64,000 nt of DNA from Guyanagaster necrorhizus (GCF_019112545.1 NW_025064896.1:565187-629186); one strand, 5' to 3'. Numbered from the stretch's first letter, positions 1-12,464 are shown. The notes: generated from the letters alone by a model not told the origin. Numbers and translations: made by a program.

Positions 1-1910
1 AGGACACAGTGGTCCCAATCAATCAAAATCCCTCGTCTATCTTCCCGATTCAGAGTCATCATGATGTTCCCAACGCTGATATCCCGGTGTAGAATCCCTG
101 CGAGCTCATAGGCTTTTTGGTGCGCTGTCAACCATTCACAGTCAGTGAGTGTAGGGCTCAAACCCATGAATACACATACCTTCCATGGCGTCAGCGACAC
201 AGGAGACAAGCTGCTTTGCGGTTTCGAACGATTCCAACGGGCGACCTTTAGTAACGAGGACAATGAGATGCCCGATAAGATGCCGAATTCGGTGGTGCGC
301 GCGTGCCCAGGCCTTCGACCCGTAGCTATGACCCACAGTCTCGAAACCACTGTCACCACCAAATTCCATTTGAGCGACATGCGGAATCTCATGTTTCGCA
401 AGGAGATGATAGACCTCAGACTCTGGTACAGTGTGGGGGGCGTCCTCCCTCCAATAATCCTTATAAAACAGCGTCTGGCTCTTGCGCACGCAATAAGCCA
501 TGCCGTGCCGGGTGGCTCTTCCCAAAGGAGAATATCCACCCTGATGCCAACGAGGCGCGCCAATGATGAAAACTCGTTGACTAGGCCCTGAGCCAACCGT
601 TAATCGCAAAAGGGCAAGCTGATTCACGCTCATCTCCTCTCTAACTTCGTCCAACGCCTTGCCTCGCCAGCATTCAGGAGCATACCGCTTGAATGCAGCC
701 CTTGCACTGCGGCCTTGGACCTTCGTGGGGATAGATATTCTACGATCACGGCCGCGTTGTGCGAGGGTAAGCTGGGCGAAGCGTTTGTAGAATCGGAACA
801 GAATAAGTGGATACTCAACGTAATTGAACCGACGGCTGACGATTACAGAGGAGCGGTCCCACCGAAGCAGCCGCGCGTAGGGACCGAAGATGAGGACTGT
901 GAACAGATGAGTCCGGAATTGCATGGTCATCGTTGCCCCAGCGTAAGCACAGATCTGACCGCGAGTACGTTGACCACGAAGGGTGTTGTTATCGAAAGGG
1001 TAGTCCTCATCAGGCAAGGGTTCGGTGTCACTGGCTTGTTCTTCCTCCTCAGTTGGCTCCCCAGCCATACCTTTCTTGGGATCTTCGTCATTTGCAACGT
1101 CAAGTTCTCCCAGATCTTCAGGCAGATAGTCTTCTTCGCATTCGTCAGCTTGGGCGCCATTGTCCTCATCCTCCACTTTATCAGCTGAGGCATCATTCCC
1201 CTCGTATCGTTCAATGTCTTCATTGTCGTCTTCTTCGCCGCCCGATACAGCATCTCCGTCACAGTAAGGATCATCCCACACCTTGGGCTTCATTTCGGTG
1301 TGAGTCTCGACGTTAGCAAAATCGAGCTTGCGCGCGTCGCAACGCCTGATAGTCGGGCGACTGACATCGACGGCGTTGACGTCCACAGAGAGCGAATCAC
1401 AGAACTTATCCGGGGTGGCATGGCTGTCATTCCACTGAAGAACACAATGCGCATATCTCGGACGTCGGTCTTCTGGTTTGAGATCAAAAGGCCAGCCAGA
1501 GAAAGTTTCGAGCTGTAGCAAATATTAGACAATTGTAGCATAAGCTATCTTGAAGAACCTACAAATAATTCGTAGGTTTTGGCTTCGGAAGCGGTAGCCA
1601 TGTCCGTCAATTTCTTCAGTTGTTCTTTGTTGGGCTGGAGCTTTCTGAATTGCATCGGAGTGGTTTCGTTCCACGGCAAGAACTCATTCATAAAGTCGCG
1701 GGCTGGCATCGGGCTCTGGGCCATGCCACGCGTCTCTTCAGCGAGCTCAAGACGCCTGTCTATCATCGCGAGGTTTTTGACAGCAAACGGTCCGTGACCA
1801 GCAGCTTTCTTTTTAATCAGAGTGTGTCCAACTGACAGGGGGGCGTCGGCGTTGGGAGCAACGACGGGTTGGTTGGGAGTTCGAGCACCGTCACGGGTAG
1901 AGTCTGACAT
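1..1910 (-). CDS. FunK1-type fungal protein kinase, 3' end outside window
   Basis: Three exons are visible: 1563..1910 (start ATG at 1910, protein begins MSDSTRDGARTP), 180..1512, and 124 running off the left edge. Joining the last two gives the catalytic segment HRDISVGNIM followed by the DWDHC motif (the DFG equivalent), which is the signature of the basidiomycete FunK1 kinase family. Before the kinase core lies a long acidic stretch rich in Asp and Glu (roughly residues 200-290), then a segment on the pattern RGQICAYAGATMTMQFRTHL, also typical of FunK1. Both introns are GT-AG (50 and 55 bases) and the joins keep frame. The substrate is unknown; the family is expanded in mushroom-forming fungi. 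I infer an active kinase because the HRD and DWD residues are present, but the C-terminus is not in the window. Confidence 0.9.
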
Positions 1911-3498
1911 TAGGAAAATATGTGAGAAGAGAGCAGAAATTAGGAAGAAAGTGATGAGAGAACAGGACCTCCAATTCATCCGTTATATATTGGATTTCAG
2001 CGTGAAGCGAGGCTGGTCCCAAATGAAGAAATTGCATTGTGCCACTCCCGTTTAAAGGTGCCCTAGTAGGGAGATAACAATGGAAATAGTGGCGTTCCCA
2101 AATTGTAGGAAGAAAGAACAAGAAGAGCTCTTTTGAAGAAGACTGAAGCGAAGCAAAGTTCAAGAATCAACTTGCGGCAGCAGCGGCCCGCTCGATCGTT
2201 TAACCGGCATTTTCCAGCGGGCTCCGAATCATTTCCTTTTCGACTTGCTCTTGCCGACGGCTGTCGGTCGGTTACTCAGCCGGCATCTTCCATTTACACT
2301 ACTTACCCATGGATGCCCTTCCTGCACCGACGACTTCCAGGACGATGCTACCACGCTCGAGAGCAGCATCTTTAGCGGCCAGCTCACGGTCGCGCTCCCC
2401 CGCCAACTCCAGATCCGGTCCACCGATACCGTCTGTGTCGCCAGAGCCTAAACATCACCTACAATAAACAACCACCTCTCTATGTCTTATTCACCATACT
2501 TTCTGTCCTTGAAGGCATTCACAAATGTTGATCTCCCCAAAAGTCTATCCATTGTGAATCTAGACTTCAAGTTTGACTTGAGAGATAGCAGTGATAATAA
2601 TGCCTTTGTCCAGTTCCCTGTATGTAGTGGTTCAGATCATCTGTTGGTGATCATTATGCTGATATTTCATTTAGGTGCATTTTTTTATCTTGTTTTTTGA
2701 TATTTCTGATTGTAATCTTAGTATACAGAGAGAGGATGGACTGGAGAGACAGAATGTCACATTATATCAATTTCAATGCACTAGGGCACTAGTACACTAT
2801 TTGTACAGCTTTCTCTGTTTGTTGCTCTGCTACAAAATGAACTGTTAATTAGCAGTGATTTTACGCATCTATTTTCCTTTGCAGAGTGAGTGGATGAGGT
2901 CCAATGGTAACAATGAAAAGTATAGAAATATTTCTCTTCTAAGTAATCTTGCCTCAGGTTGTAACTCCTTTTTTTCTTGATTCGTTCTCAAAATTAGTTC
3001 CACTGGTAGCCCACCATTCCTCTTTACTTCTTACCACCATGGCTAACAAGAAGCCAACATAATGTTGCCCATACCAACCGGGGGAATATTGTTCTACATT
3101 TGGAAATCAGTTTTGGCGTGGCCTCTCCTTCGCGATACAGCTAATGAACACAAACATGGCTGGTCAGAGTCTTTCCATAATTGCACGGATTTGGAACTTA
3201 ACCTCGACCAGAATTACCAGTGCTCTGGGTTGACCCGGCTGATCGGTAGGGCAGCGACGTTGAACCCGACGCTTTGGTATCAGGTTGAGCAATTCAAGAT
3301 CTCACCCCTCACTGTCGTATCCGTCGTATCCTTCGACAGTATCTTCTAGGCTTCCTTCCCAAAATACTCGTAGCTAGAGGCAAACACATGCTGTTATCCC
3401 AAATGTATCTACCCCGGGAATTTGCGGACGGGTCCACATCATATAAAACGGAGATAGCAGAACTCTTCTGCACTCCTACTCCCTTTCCTCCCATCGAT
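1911..3498. other. intergenic, no supported gene
   Basis: AT-rich stretches and short open frames without a recognisable family. A coding-like segment on the minus strand at about 2300-2446 has an in-frame charged stretch but no start, stop or intron arrangement I could support. The 3' part (3215-3284) is the upstream block that is repeated before the second CDF gene. Confidence 0.5.
3215..3284 (+). repeat. upstream block duplicated with the CDF genes, copy 1
   Basis: This block of about 70 bases upstream of the first CDF gene is repeated at 7951..8022 upstream of the second. Both begin with TACCAGTGCTCTGG, continue through GATCGGTAGG and a TTGAACCC segment, and end near GGTA(T/C)CAG. It shows that the duplication included upstream DNA. 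It may also be a conserved promoter element, since the sequence between it and each start codon is poorly conserved. Confidence 0.7.
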
Positions 3499-5303
3499 AT
3501 GGAGCCCCCATCATTTGCTGGTTCCCCCTCAGAAACTCGAAAGTTTCCTGAATCGAGCTCCGTGGGAAATCCCTTGACACCACCTTTATCTCCAGTACGG
3601 TCGGCTCCCAGAGTTTCTGACGTGGAGAGCTCGTTATCAACGGCCAATATTCCAGTTGACGATCCATTTGGTCTGAGGACTGCTTTACGAGACCCAGACG
3701 ACGTGGCTGCTCTGCGTAAGCGGTGGAACTCGCGCAAACAACGTCACATAGGGAAGTTTTACGAGACCCAGAATGAGAAGATTGATGCATTGTTGAAGGT
3801 TTGTTCAATTGTTGGTCATGGGGGTCTCCTGTGTTTTCTTTTGTATAGAGTCTGGAGAATCACGCTCAGGAAGGAAGAGATGACACGAGGGATAGCGCAC
3901 TGAAGGCATGTATCTGCGTCACATGTAATTTGGGAACGTGGCTCATAGTTTGAGTAACTGCAGGTCAAAATTGCCGTATACGCTTCGCTCATTGCCAACT
4001 GCACGCTATCTATTCTGCAGCTGTATGCTGCTATATCGTCTCTTTCTCTGTCTTTTTTTGCTAGTGGGTTCAAGGATGTGTCCGACCCCTCACGTATAGT
4101 TTACTGACATCTGTATAGCTGCTGCAGATTCAGTCTCCGATCCCCTCGCGAACTTGCTCTTGAACCAGCTCCATCGCAAGTCGAAGCGTGTGGACTTTTA
4201 TAAATACCCCGGTGTATGTGGTGTCATTTCTGGGCCTTTTAGTTGATATATTTGGTTCATCAGGGTGGCGCTCGTTTAACGACTGTCGGCAATATCGCGT
4301 ATGCATTCTCCATGCTTTCCGTCAGCGTTCTCCTCGTTGTATGTCTGGCATCAGTATGAAGTCTGTGACTTATTTCGTCCAGGCTTTCTCTGTCCAAAAC
4401 CTCGTAACCCATAAGAAAGGGGAAACTCTAGGCTTCCATGTCCATTCAGTCATTGCTGTCGGCGTCGCTTTTGGTAGGGAACCTATTTTGTTATCTCGTG
4501 AAAAGTGTTTCGTTAACACATATCTTAGTCACGAAAGTGTTCCTTTTTCTGTACTGCTTCTCGATCCGCAACTCGAGCTCGCAGGTTCAGGTACTATGGG
4601 AGGATCATCGGAATGATCTCTTAATCAAGTATGTCGGCTTGTTTGCGTTGTAGCCAATGTCTGATTCCATTTTTGTAGTGGGTTTGGTATTCTCACAAGT
4701 AGTGCCGGTGCCAAGCTTAGGTGGTGGATTGATCCTATGGGCGCCATTATTATTTCATGTGTCATTATCACTTCGTGGACACGCACATCATACAGTGCGT
4801 TCTCCCATATCGTTTTCCCTTGCAGGCTCATACTGCGTCTTTTCTTCAGTCCAATTCGGCTATCTCGCTGGAAAGGCCGCTCCTCATGAATTTACCCAAC
4901 TGGTCATCTATAAGACGCTCACGTTCAGTGACGAGATTAAGCAGATTGACTCTTGTAGGGCATATCACAGTGGAGAGGTATGTGGTTCTCAATGCACAGA
5001 CATATTTCGGCGACTCATTTCTTTCCCAGAAATTCCTCGTCGAAGTCGACGCAAGTTTCTCAATTTAATGGAACCACACGGACTGATACCTCTAAAAGAT
5101 CGTTATGCCAAGCGACACACCTCTGTGGAAATCGCATGACCTGAGTCAGGATCTCCAAGATAAACTGGAGACACTGCCGATGGTTGAACGAGCATTTGTC
5201 CAGTATGTTCAGTAGGAAAGGATTGATCACTCTTATGCTAACTTTTCCCGCCAGCGTCGACCATGAAGTGTCACACAAACCTGAACATCGCAAATACATC
5301 TGA
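3499..5303 (+). CDS. cation diffusion facilitator (CDF) metal transporter, copy 1
   Basis: Twelve exons joined by eye give a CDF-family cation efflux protein with a long cytosolic N-terminus, about six membrane segments and a C-terminal cytosolic domain ending VDHEVSHKPEHRKYI. The first metal-binding DxxxD is present as DSVSD in the TAADSVSDP segment. The second membrane site reads WWIDPMGA, with only one Asp, as in Mn/Fe-type CDF proteins. The conserved segments QVQVLWEDHRNDL and SHDLSQDLQDKLETLP are intact. Start ATG 3499 (MEPPSFAG) was chosen by alignment with copy 2; an in-frame ATG at 3388 would add 37 residues. Introns at 3906..3963 and 5051..5098 have GC donors. The likely role is proton-coupled efflux or vacuolar sequestration of a divalent metal; Mn is my inference from the motif class. 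Tandem paralogue of the gene at 8211. Confidence 0.9.
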
Positions 5304-5785
5304 AATCTGGCACGAGTTGGTATGCCAGGAAGGTATACCGTAAGGACAAATAAATAACACTAGGCTCCCATCAAACTGGTTCAGGGTTGAAAGTACGATT
5401 GCGGTAGATACGAATACCCCCGTCTTTCTGATATGAGATGTAAACACGTTCGTACCATCATGGACCTTAGTGATACGACGGTATATGTGAGTACTCGGTG
5501 CCGTGAAGTGTTATACAATGGTACAAGGGCGATTAAGCCCTTGCGGACTGAGGAAAAGCAGCGACAAAGCCAGTAAAGCCCGAGAATTGCACCTGACAGC
5601 CAAGAATATGTCGTACACAGACACGGTCCATGCATTCGATATAGGCTAAAAGATAAGGGATTAGGTCAAAGGTTACGACATCCCGCTTAGGGGCAGTCCC
5701 ACTCTGAGAACTGATAGCAAGCATCTGAATGTGTGCCTAGTCCCGAGGGAAGATAATAGTACACGTGCATTACAACTAAGTACTT

Positions 5786-7171
5786 TCACGACCAATCAAT
5801 GCTTGGAAGGAGTTCTACCATTCGATTATAGAACCCCACACGCTGCCTCGTACGTATTTCAAACCCCCCGTCGGAACGGAAATCAATCGAAACATTTCTG
5901 AGCAAAGGCATCTTAGGACCTTTATCATTGTCGACAAAGAGATCATCGAGGTACCACCAATTGCCCTCTACAAAGTCGATCTCGGAGATATCCCAATCCT
6001 CCGCCATGATGGAGAACTCGAGTACGATCTCTTGGATCATGCAATCCTGGCCGCAGGCCATTTCGAAGTTGTTTGTCCACCAATCCAAAGATGCTATAAT
6101 ATCCTCAGTGCTGTTTAGGTTGAAGACGACGCGTAGGGATTCAACATGTTTGATGTGGAGAGCTGGTCCTAGTGCATCTGGTCGGTTTTGGTGGTCTCCT
6201 GTGAATGAGGGTCAAAATCAGCAACGTTTAGATGCAGAAAAAGATGCCTTACTGGGAATGAGTAGCGGAAGAACGCACTTGCGGAGACGAGGAAAGCTAC
6301 CCAGCCAAATCGATATCTCGGCCAAAGCATCGTTCACAGAGCCAGGAGTATTTTCGTATGCCGCTTTGGAATACACCTCAAAGTTTTCGATCCTATCGAA
6401 GGAGATGGGAGACTCGGGACGGCTTAACGCCTCCATACTTCGTAAGACTGAAGCCTCGGATAATTCAAATATCACGGTCTCCACTTCAGCTGGGCTGCAC
6501 GGACCACGGGACGATGCTAATTCGCTGTAGCTCAGAGTGAGTCTCTCCGTCTCATACGGCAGATTTCGGCGCTGGTATTCATAATCCAGCAAGGTTATCT
6601 TCCCCAGGGCCAATGAGCGCAACTCCGGTGAAGTCCGGATCAGAGTGAGCAGGTCCTCGATGTGATGAATGAAGACGTCATCCAATATGAGGTGGGTGAC
6701 TGGACGTGCCAAGAGGGCAGCGACGAATTTAGTCGATATCCTCGATAGATCGAAGAAGTGCAGCTCGAGGGTCTCCAGCTTGACGAGTTTGTTTAAGACG
6801 AGATGTAGCGTATGGTCTACCAGATGCCGAGTCTTGTCCATGAACTCCACTCTATGCCTTTCATGTGCTTCGATCGCATCAAACAAGTCCACATCCTTGA
6901 ACGTGACATGTCGAACATGTTTAGCGATGTCGGGGTTTCCTTGAATAAGCTCGTAAAAGGCTTCGCAGCGTTTTAGTTCAGAAGACAGGTCGGGGGATCG
7001 AGCTCGGATGGGTAGCGTGATCGCGCAGAAGGAATACGGAAAGAAGTTGCCCTGGGCTTGACGGCGGAAAGCTTTTGCCACTAAAGAACAACTTTTGAGG
7101 TTGGTAAAGGGCTCGGTGCGTGGTATTTCATCGATGATGGAGTCGATGATCTCTTGCGGAAAGGAATTCAT
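5786..7171 (-). CDS. F-box-like protein
   Basis: Two exons, 6253..7171 and 5786..6198, joined by a 54-base GT-AG intron. The protein begins MNSFPQEIIDSIIDEI and continues with a segment on the pattern LKSCSLVAKAFRRQAQ, which is the N-terminal F-box of the basidiomycete F-box/leucine-rich-like families. The remaining roughly 390 residues have irregular leucine-rich spacing (for example LETLELHFFDLS and THLILDDVFI). Such proteins probably bring substrates to SCF ubiquitin ligases, but the target cannot be inferred. An ATG 9 codons upstream (7198) is possible; I prefer 7171 because the F-box begins at once. It lies between the two CDF copies on the opposite strand. Downstream DNA (5304-5785) shows no gene. 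Confidence 0.85.
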
Positions 7172-8210
7172 CAGACAATGAACGTGTTTCCTGTGCACAG
7201 TATTATAAGTGTTTCTTTAATTCTATCATGGAGGCTTGGACGTACGGGAGGAAAATGAGAAACTGAAGGACAAGAAAGTTGAGTGCAGACATTGGGGAGA
7301 CCCTCTTTTATGGGCGACTTGCTGTGCATAGAACAAAAGAGCTTTACATTTTGTGCTGGAAGGCCCTTTCTCGCAACGGATTAGTCAGAAGTATAAAGGA
7401 ACGGTACGAAACAGGCCTGAAAGAGTCTAAAGCGGTAAATCAAAAATCGCAATCAGCCCACCTTTAACCTCTTCCGGGCTTAAGAACAAAGGATCCTTGG
7501 AGGCCGTCTGCGGAAGGATTCCTCACAGCAACAGTTACAGCATTTGACAAAGGATTGCTACGACAAAAAGGAGAGCTTTGTTACAACGCTCGAAAAGGGT
7601 ACGACCACAAACGCTTACATTGCATTTATGTGTTCGTATCGAGCTATTCTGCCTTTTGTCAATCAGACGTGCTGGTTACTTTGGAACCTTCTGCATCCGG
7701 GCCACCGCTTTGTACCACCGATTTGTCCGTCAAAACGGTAAAATACGGAGATGATTGCAATTTCGAAACTCCGGGTTCCCGGGCCGATGCCAGCTTCGGA
7801 ATTTGAATTCTGCTTGAATTCTCTTGCACTAACCTCTCTGCATTCTTCTTCAACGACGACCTGGATGTATACTTGCTTAATCTAGAGGACGCGAAAGAGC
7901 AAATGTAAACCTGTATTTGGTACGTTATCGACAGAGGATCGGGATGGCCGTACCAGTGCTCTGGACTGACCCGGCAGATCGGTAGGCCAATATAATATTG
8001 AACCCAACGATTCGGTACCAGAGTCCACTGGCACTTGGTCACTCTCCAAATTCACCTTCAACCTCCCCAAAGGCACCTCCCACTTCTCTCATGGCGCTAT
8101 GGGGCGCCTGCATGAATACTTGTTATCACGCCAAGCATTTTCTGCTTCGGTAACTTGCGAATAGTCATAAAAAAGCGGCGGCGGCAAAACTTCTTTGCCT
8201 TTCTTCTCCG
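7172..8210. other. intergenic before CDF copy 2
   Basis: No gene recognised. The only structured part is the duplicated block at 7951..8022, matching 3215..3284 upstream of CDF copy 1. The rest is unique sequence with only short open frames. Confidence 0.5.
7951..8022 (+). repeat. upstream block duplicated with the CDF genes, copy 2
   Basis: Partner of 3215..3284. The first about 35 bases are nearly identical and the rest is recognisable with small differences. It ends about 190 bases before the CDF copy 2 start codon. Confidence 0.7.
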
Positions 8211-9992
8211 ATGTCTTTTATCATCCTTCCCTCTCCCTATGAGCCAGGCTGTACCCCTCCGACACCTCCAGTATCCCCCGCTCGGTCGGGTACCTCTGTC
8301 CCTGATGTGGAAAGCACGTTGTCCGAGAACCCTGTCGACGATCCTTTCAGGCTGAGAGCTGCTCTGCGAGACCCAGATGACGTGGCTGCTCTGCGCAGAC
8401 GATGGAACCCACGCAAACAGCGCCATATTGGCAAGTTTTACGAGATGCAGAATGAGAAGATTGATGCGCTATTGAAGGTTTGTTGCAGAGATTCGAAGCT
8501 GTATTGTATTATGATGTTTCTCTTCGTCGAGTAGACCATGGAGAGCCATGCCCAGGGTGGCGAAGAGGGCATGAAGGAGAACGCCTTGAAGGTTTGTCGT
8601 GTGCGCCACATGTGAAGAAGAAACGTGGCTGATGATCTGGGTGATTGCAGGTCAAAATTGCCGTATACGCTTCGTTTATCGCAAATTGCGTATTATCTGT
8701 TCTACAGCTCTACGCTGCTATATCGTCTTTATCTCTGTCTTTCTTCGCTAGTGAGTACAAGGATATTTCTGGGCGTACAACTTGCTGAGGTTCGTATAGC
8801 TGCTGCCGATTCTGTCTTTGACCCCGTCGCAAACCTGCTCCTGAACCTGCTCCATCACAAGTCGAGGAGCGTGGACTTTGTTAAATACCCTAGCGTATGT
8901 GGTGTCGCTTCCGCGTTGTTTGGTTGATATATTCCCTTCATCAGGGTGGTGCTCGTTTAACCACTATCGGTAACATTGTGTACTCGTTCGCCATGCTTTC
9001 CGTCAGCATCCTCCTGGTCGTACGTCCGCACCCCTACCGGGAATGCATTTTGTGATTAACCGCATCAAGGCTTTCTCGATTCAAGACCTCTCCACCCATA
9101 AGGACGGAGAAACTCTAGATTTCAATGTTCCCTCCGTCATTGCTGTCGGCATCGCTTTTGGTGGGGAGCTTACTTTGTTATTCGCGAAAAGTGTTCCGTT
9201 AATACAAATGCATTAGTCACAAAAGTGCTTCTCTTTTTGTACTGCTTCTCGATCCGCAACTCGAGCTCGCAGGTTCAGGTACTTTGGGAGGATCATCGGA
9301 ATGATCTCTTAATCAAGTATGTCGGCTTGTTTGCGTTGTAGCCAATGTCTGATTCCATTTTGCTAGTGGGTTTGGCATTCTCACAAGTAGTGCCGGTGCC
9401 AAGCTTAAGTGGTGGATTGATCCTATGGGCGCTATTATTATTTCATGTGTCATTATCGTTTCGTGGACATACACCTCATACAGTGCGTTCTCTCATATGA
9501 TTTTCCTTATCATACTCATATTGCGTTGCACCAGTCCAGTTCGGCTACCTCGCTGGAAAGGCTGCCCCTCATGAATTTACCCAACTGGTCATTTATAAGA
9601 CGCTCACATTCAGCGATGAGATCAAGCAGATCGATTCTTGCAGAGCATACCACAGTGGGGAGGTATGTAGGTCCTCAAAATACCGTTTCAGCTACCTATC
9701 ATTCATTGTTCTCCCAGAAATTCCTCGTCGAAGTCGATGCAAGTTTCTCAATTTAATTGGGACAACGTGGACTGATACCTCTAAAAGATCGTTATGCCAA
9801 GTGACACACCTCTATGGAAATCGCATGACCTGAGCCAGGACCTCCAAGATAAACTCGAGACGCTGCCGATGGTCGAGCGAGCGTTTGTCCAGTATGTTCG
9901 GTAGGAAAGGATTGATCACTCTTGTGCTAATTTTTCCCGCCAGCGTCGACCACGAAGTATCACACAAACCTGAACATCGCAAATACATCTGA
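8211..9992 (+). CDS. cation diffusion facilitator (CDF) metal transporter, copy 2
   Basis: Same twelve-exon structure as copy 1, beginning MSFIILPSPYEPG. The first metal site is the classical DSVFD (copy 1 has DSVSD). WWIDPMGA, QVQVLWEDHRND and the C-terminal SHDLSQDLQDKLETLP are all intact, and the gene ends with the same KPEHRKYI. Exon sequences are nearly identical to copy 1 in the second half and more divergent in the N-terminal region and introns. The intron at 9739..9787 has a GC donor shared with copy 1, while intron 2 here has a normal GT donor (copy 1 has GC). Role as for copy 1: divalent metal efflux, probably Mn or Fe. Retention of all motifs in both copies suggests both function, perhaps with different expression or metal preference. 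Confidence 0.9.
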
Positions 9993-10159
9993 AATCTAGC
10001 AAGAGTTGGTATGCCAAGAAGATGTGGAATGCCTACCGTAAGATGCGATATATATCTTAATCTCTAAATCCAGTACGCTTACGTCCATTTGTCTGCATAT
10101 TGTTCAATGAAAATATGCATATCGATCAACAACAGTAGTACAGTATTGAACAAACGTCT

Positions 10160-12464
10160 TCAATACTGGATGGGACTCGGAATCAGGCGTAGTGGCATTT
10201 GAGTACCTTTGGACATCTCATCCCCTACCACGGGAATCATTATCCCAGCAGGCTTCCGCTTGATGTCGATACCTGCTTTGGGGAAGGAGAACTTGAATGA
10301 TTCGAGAAGCTCGAATAAGATGACTTGCAGTTCCATAACGCTGGAATAATGCAACATGAGCCCAGATGATGATAAATAAGGAGAGACGGGAACTCACGCG
10401 AAACGCCAGCCGATACAGGAGCGGACTCCAGCACCTTTCGGTTGTGTTGAATGACATGTTTTTAAGATCGATACGCTGACTTACTGAAGGTCAGACTATT
10501 AAAAAAAACATAAGAAATAAGATCTGTTTTCTGGAGAATAATACCAAAATATCGGCAAACTTACAGATTAGCAAAAACCCCGAGTGGCGTCTGCTTGTCC
10601 AGTTCACCCAAGAATCGATCTGGATTCCAAACATCGGCATCGGAGCCCCATACCGTTGGATTACTGGACGCATCCGTGAGTAAACAAACACTAAGGTTGG
10701 TTATCCTAACCGATTGTAATATCCGATTGAAATGTCAACAAGCTGGCCCTTCTCCACAGATATTTCAGTGAGCTTGACTCCTGCAGATGTGATGACTGGG
10801 TCTGTAAGTGGGATTACGTCGTCACAAGCAGCACTGCGTAACAAGCTGGGAACAATAGGATGGAATCGGAGAGTTTCCTGCCGGTATACCGAATTGGTAA
10901 GTGAGCAGAGGACGAAATACTACACACCTTGATCACAGCATTCATAAACGGCATACTATCGTAATCCGCCGAAGTGAGTTCGCCTTTGGTTTGATACCGG
11001 CTCCGGACTTGCGCTATTTCTGCCCGAATACGATCTTGCTGCGCAGGGTGATTGCATAGTTCGAATAGAGTCCAGGTAAGCGTAGATGCAGTTGTCTCGT
11101 GTCCTGCCAAGGTAAGTGTCCTATCATTGCAAAGAGTCAACATTATGGTGTCAGGACGGAAAGAGATAAGCTGACGCTATCTGAGCAAGGACTTCATCGT
11201 CGCTCAACCTCTTCTTCTCTTCTTCCTGGGCGTTGGCCCGCGCTACGAAAGTTAGTTCGCTCGAGTACACTGGGCCAATAACAGTGACTCACCTAAGATG
11301 CTGAGAACATCCTTGCCGGTGGACGAATCTAAATCATTCCCCTCGACGTTCTCCTTGAGCACTTCCCGTCCCGCATTTTGTGCAGCAACCTTGAAATTGG
11401 AGAAATGTTTTTTTCGCCGGGAAGGAATGAGGTCCAAGATTTGGATGAGGGACTTTGGCAGGACTCTTGGCAGGGTGGCAAACAGTATCGCGGCACGGGA
11501 CAGAAGGAGTTCTGAGTCATGGCTGAAAGAAAATGAGCAAACAAAGTAGTCCAATGTTTGTTACAGTGCTAGGAACAATAAATTGTTCAGTGTATTAGCG
11601 AGCTTGTTATTCTCGTCGTCAAGGGCGCCGTATTCGTATCCAAATGCACCTTTACTAACCGTCAGTACGGAAGAAGGGCATCCCTCCAGAACAGACTCAC
11701 TTGTGCCAATAATGTCCAAAGTCAGCTTGCCAAGCCAAGGAGCTATATTAATACTCGACTCTCCTCCGTCGACAATGGCAATGAGCTTTCCAGAGAACTA
11801 GATACGCAGATTAAGACTGTATGCCATCAACTTCAGAGTCGGAGGCACCTTCTTGGCTGATCGTTGGAAAAGACTAAGGAAAGTCCGAAGTTGGGCTGCG
11901 GAGAAAGCGGGATTCATGACTTTCCTATGCCGTTGGTGAACGGATCCTAGAGGACAAGTTTAAGTTAGCAAGGACTGTCAAGAATTTGAAATGTAAACGA
12001 ACCAGCTACTGTGGCGATCCCCTTCCCAAATAGAATATTCGTGTTATAATCGGAATCGGGGGTTTTGGGATAACGGTATCCAGAACCATGAAGGACGTGC
12101 TGTAGACCTTTCGCATCGCCAAGAAACAATACACTTTGCTGCATTAAATTTAGAAACGTTGCTGTGACAACGTACATGAAGATACTGACACCATAGGGAG
12201 CAGCTCCACGGAAGGCCGCACCATATTCACGAAACCAAGCATACTCTAGATCGCCAACTTGGTCTTGATACTGAACGGCATAGTCATGACCTTGACAGCC
12301 CGAAGTCAGAGAAGCCATGGTCAGGAACGAAGATGCTCACCAAGAAGCCAGGAGTCCACAGTAGGACCACGAAGCTGCTTTACGCCAGAACGCTTTCGTT
12401 TGGAGGTACAAATGGCGGTGATAATGGCGAGAAGCGAGACGATAAACAAAGACGTGGGATGCAT
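10160..12464 (-). CDS. cytochrome P450 monooxygenase, copy A
   Basis: Fourteen exons can be joined into a 541-residue frame: 12341..12464, 12190..12290, 12003..12138, 11849..11946, 11701..11797, 11565..11649, 11293..11522, 11176..11242, 10928..11120, 10711..10877, 10565..10663, 10485..10495, 10398..10434, 10160..10340. It begins with a membrane anchor (MHPTSLFIVSLLAIITAI). It carries the C-helix HQRHRKVMNPAF, the I-helix AGHETTAS, the K-helix ETLRFHP (ExxR), NPDRF, and the haem loop FSAGVRSCIG with the Cys ligand. All key residues are present, so the enzyme looks functional: an ER-anchored monooxygenase needing P450 reductase. The substrate is unknown, as usual for expanded mushroom P450 families. 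Exon 12 is only 11 bases. Tandem paralogue at 14378..16673. Confidence 0.93.

Noticed and set aside
2229..2450. Coding-like minus-strand segment with charged residues
   Set aside because: No start, stop or splice partners could be found; no recognisable family.
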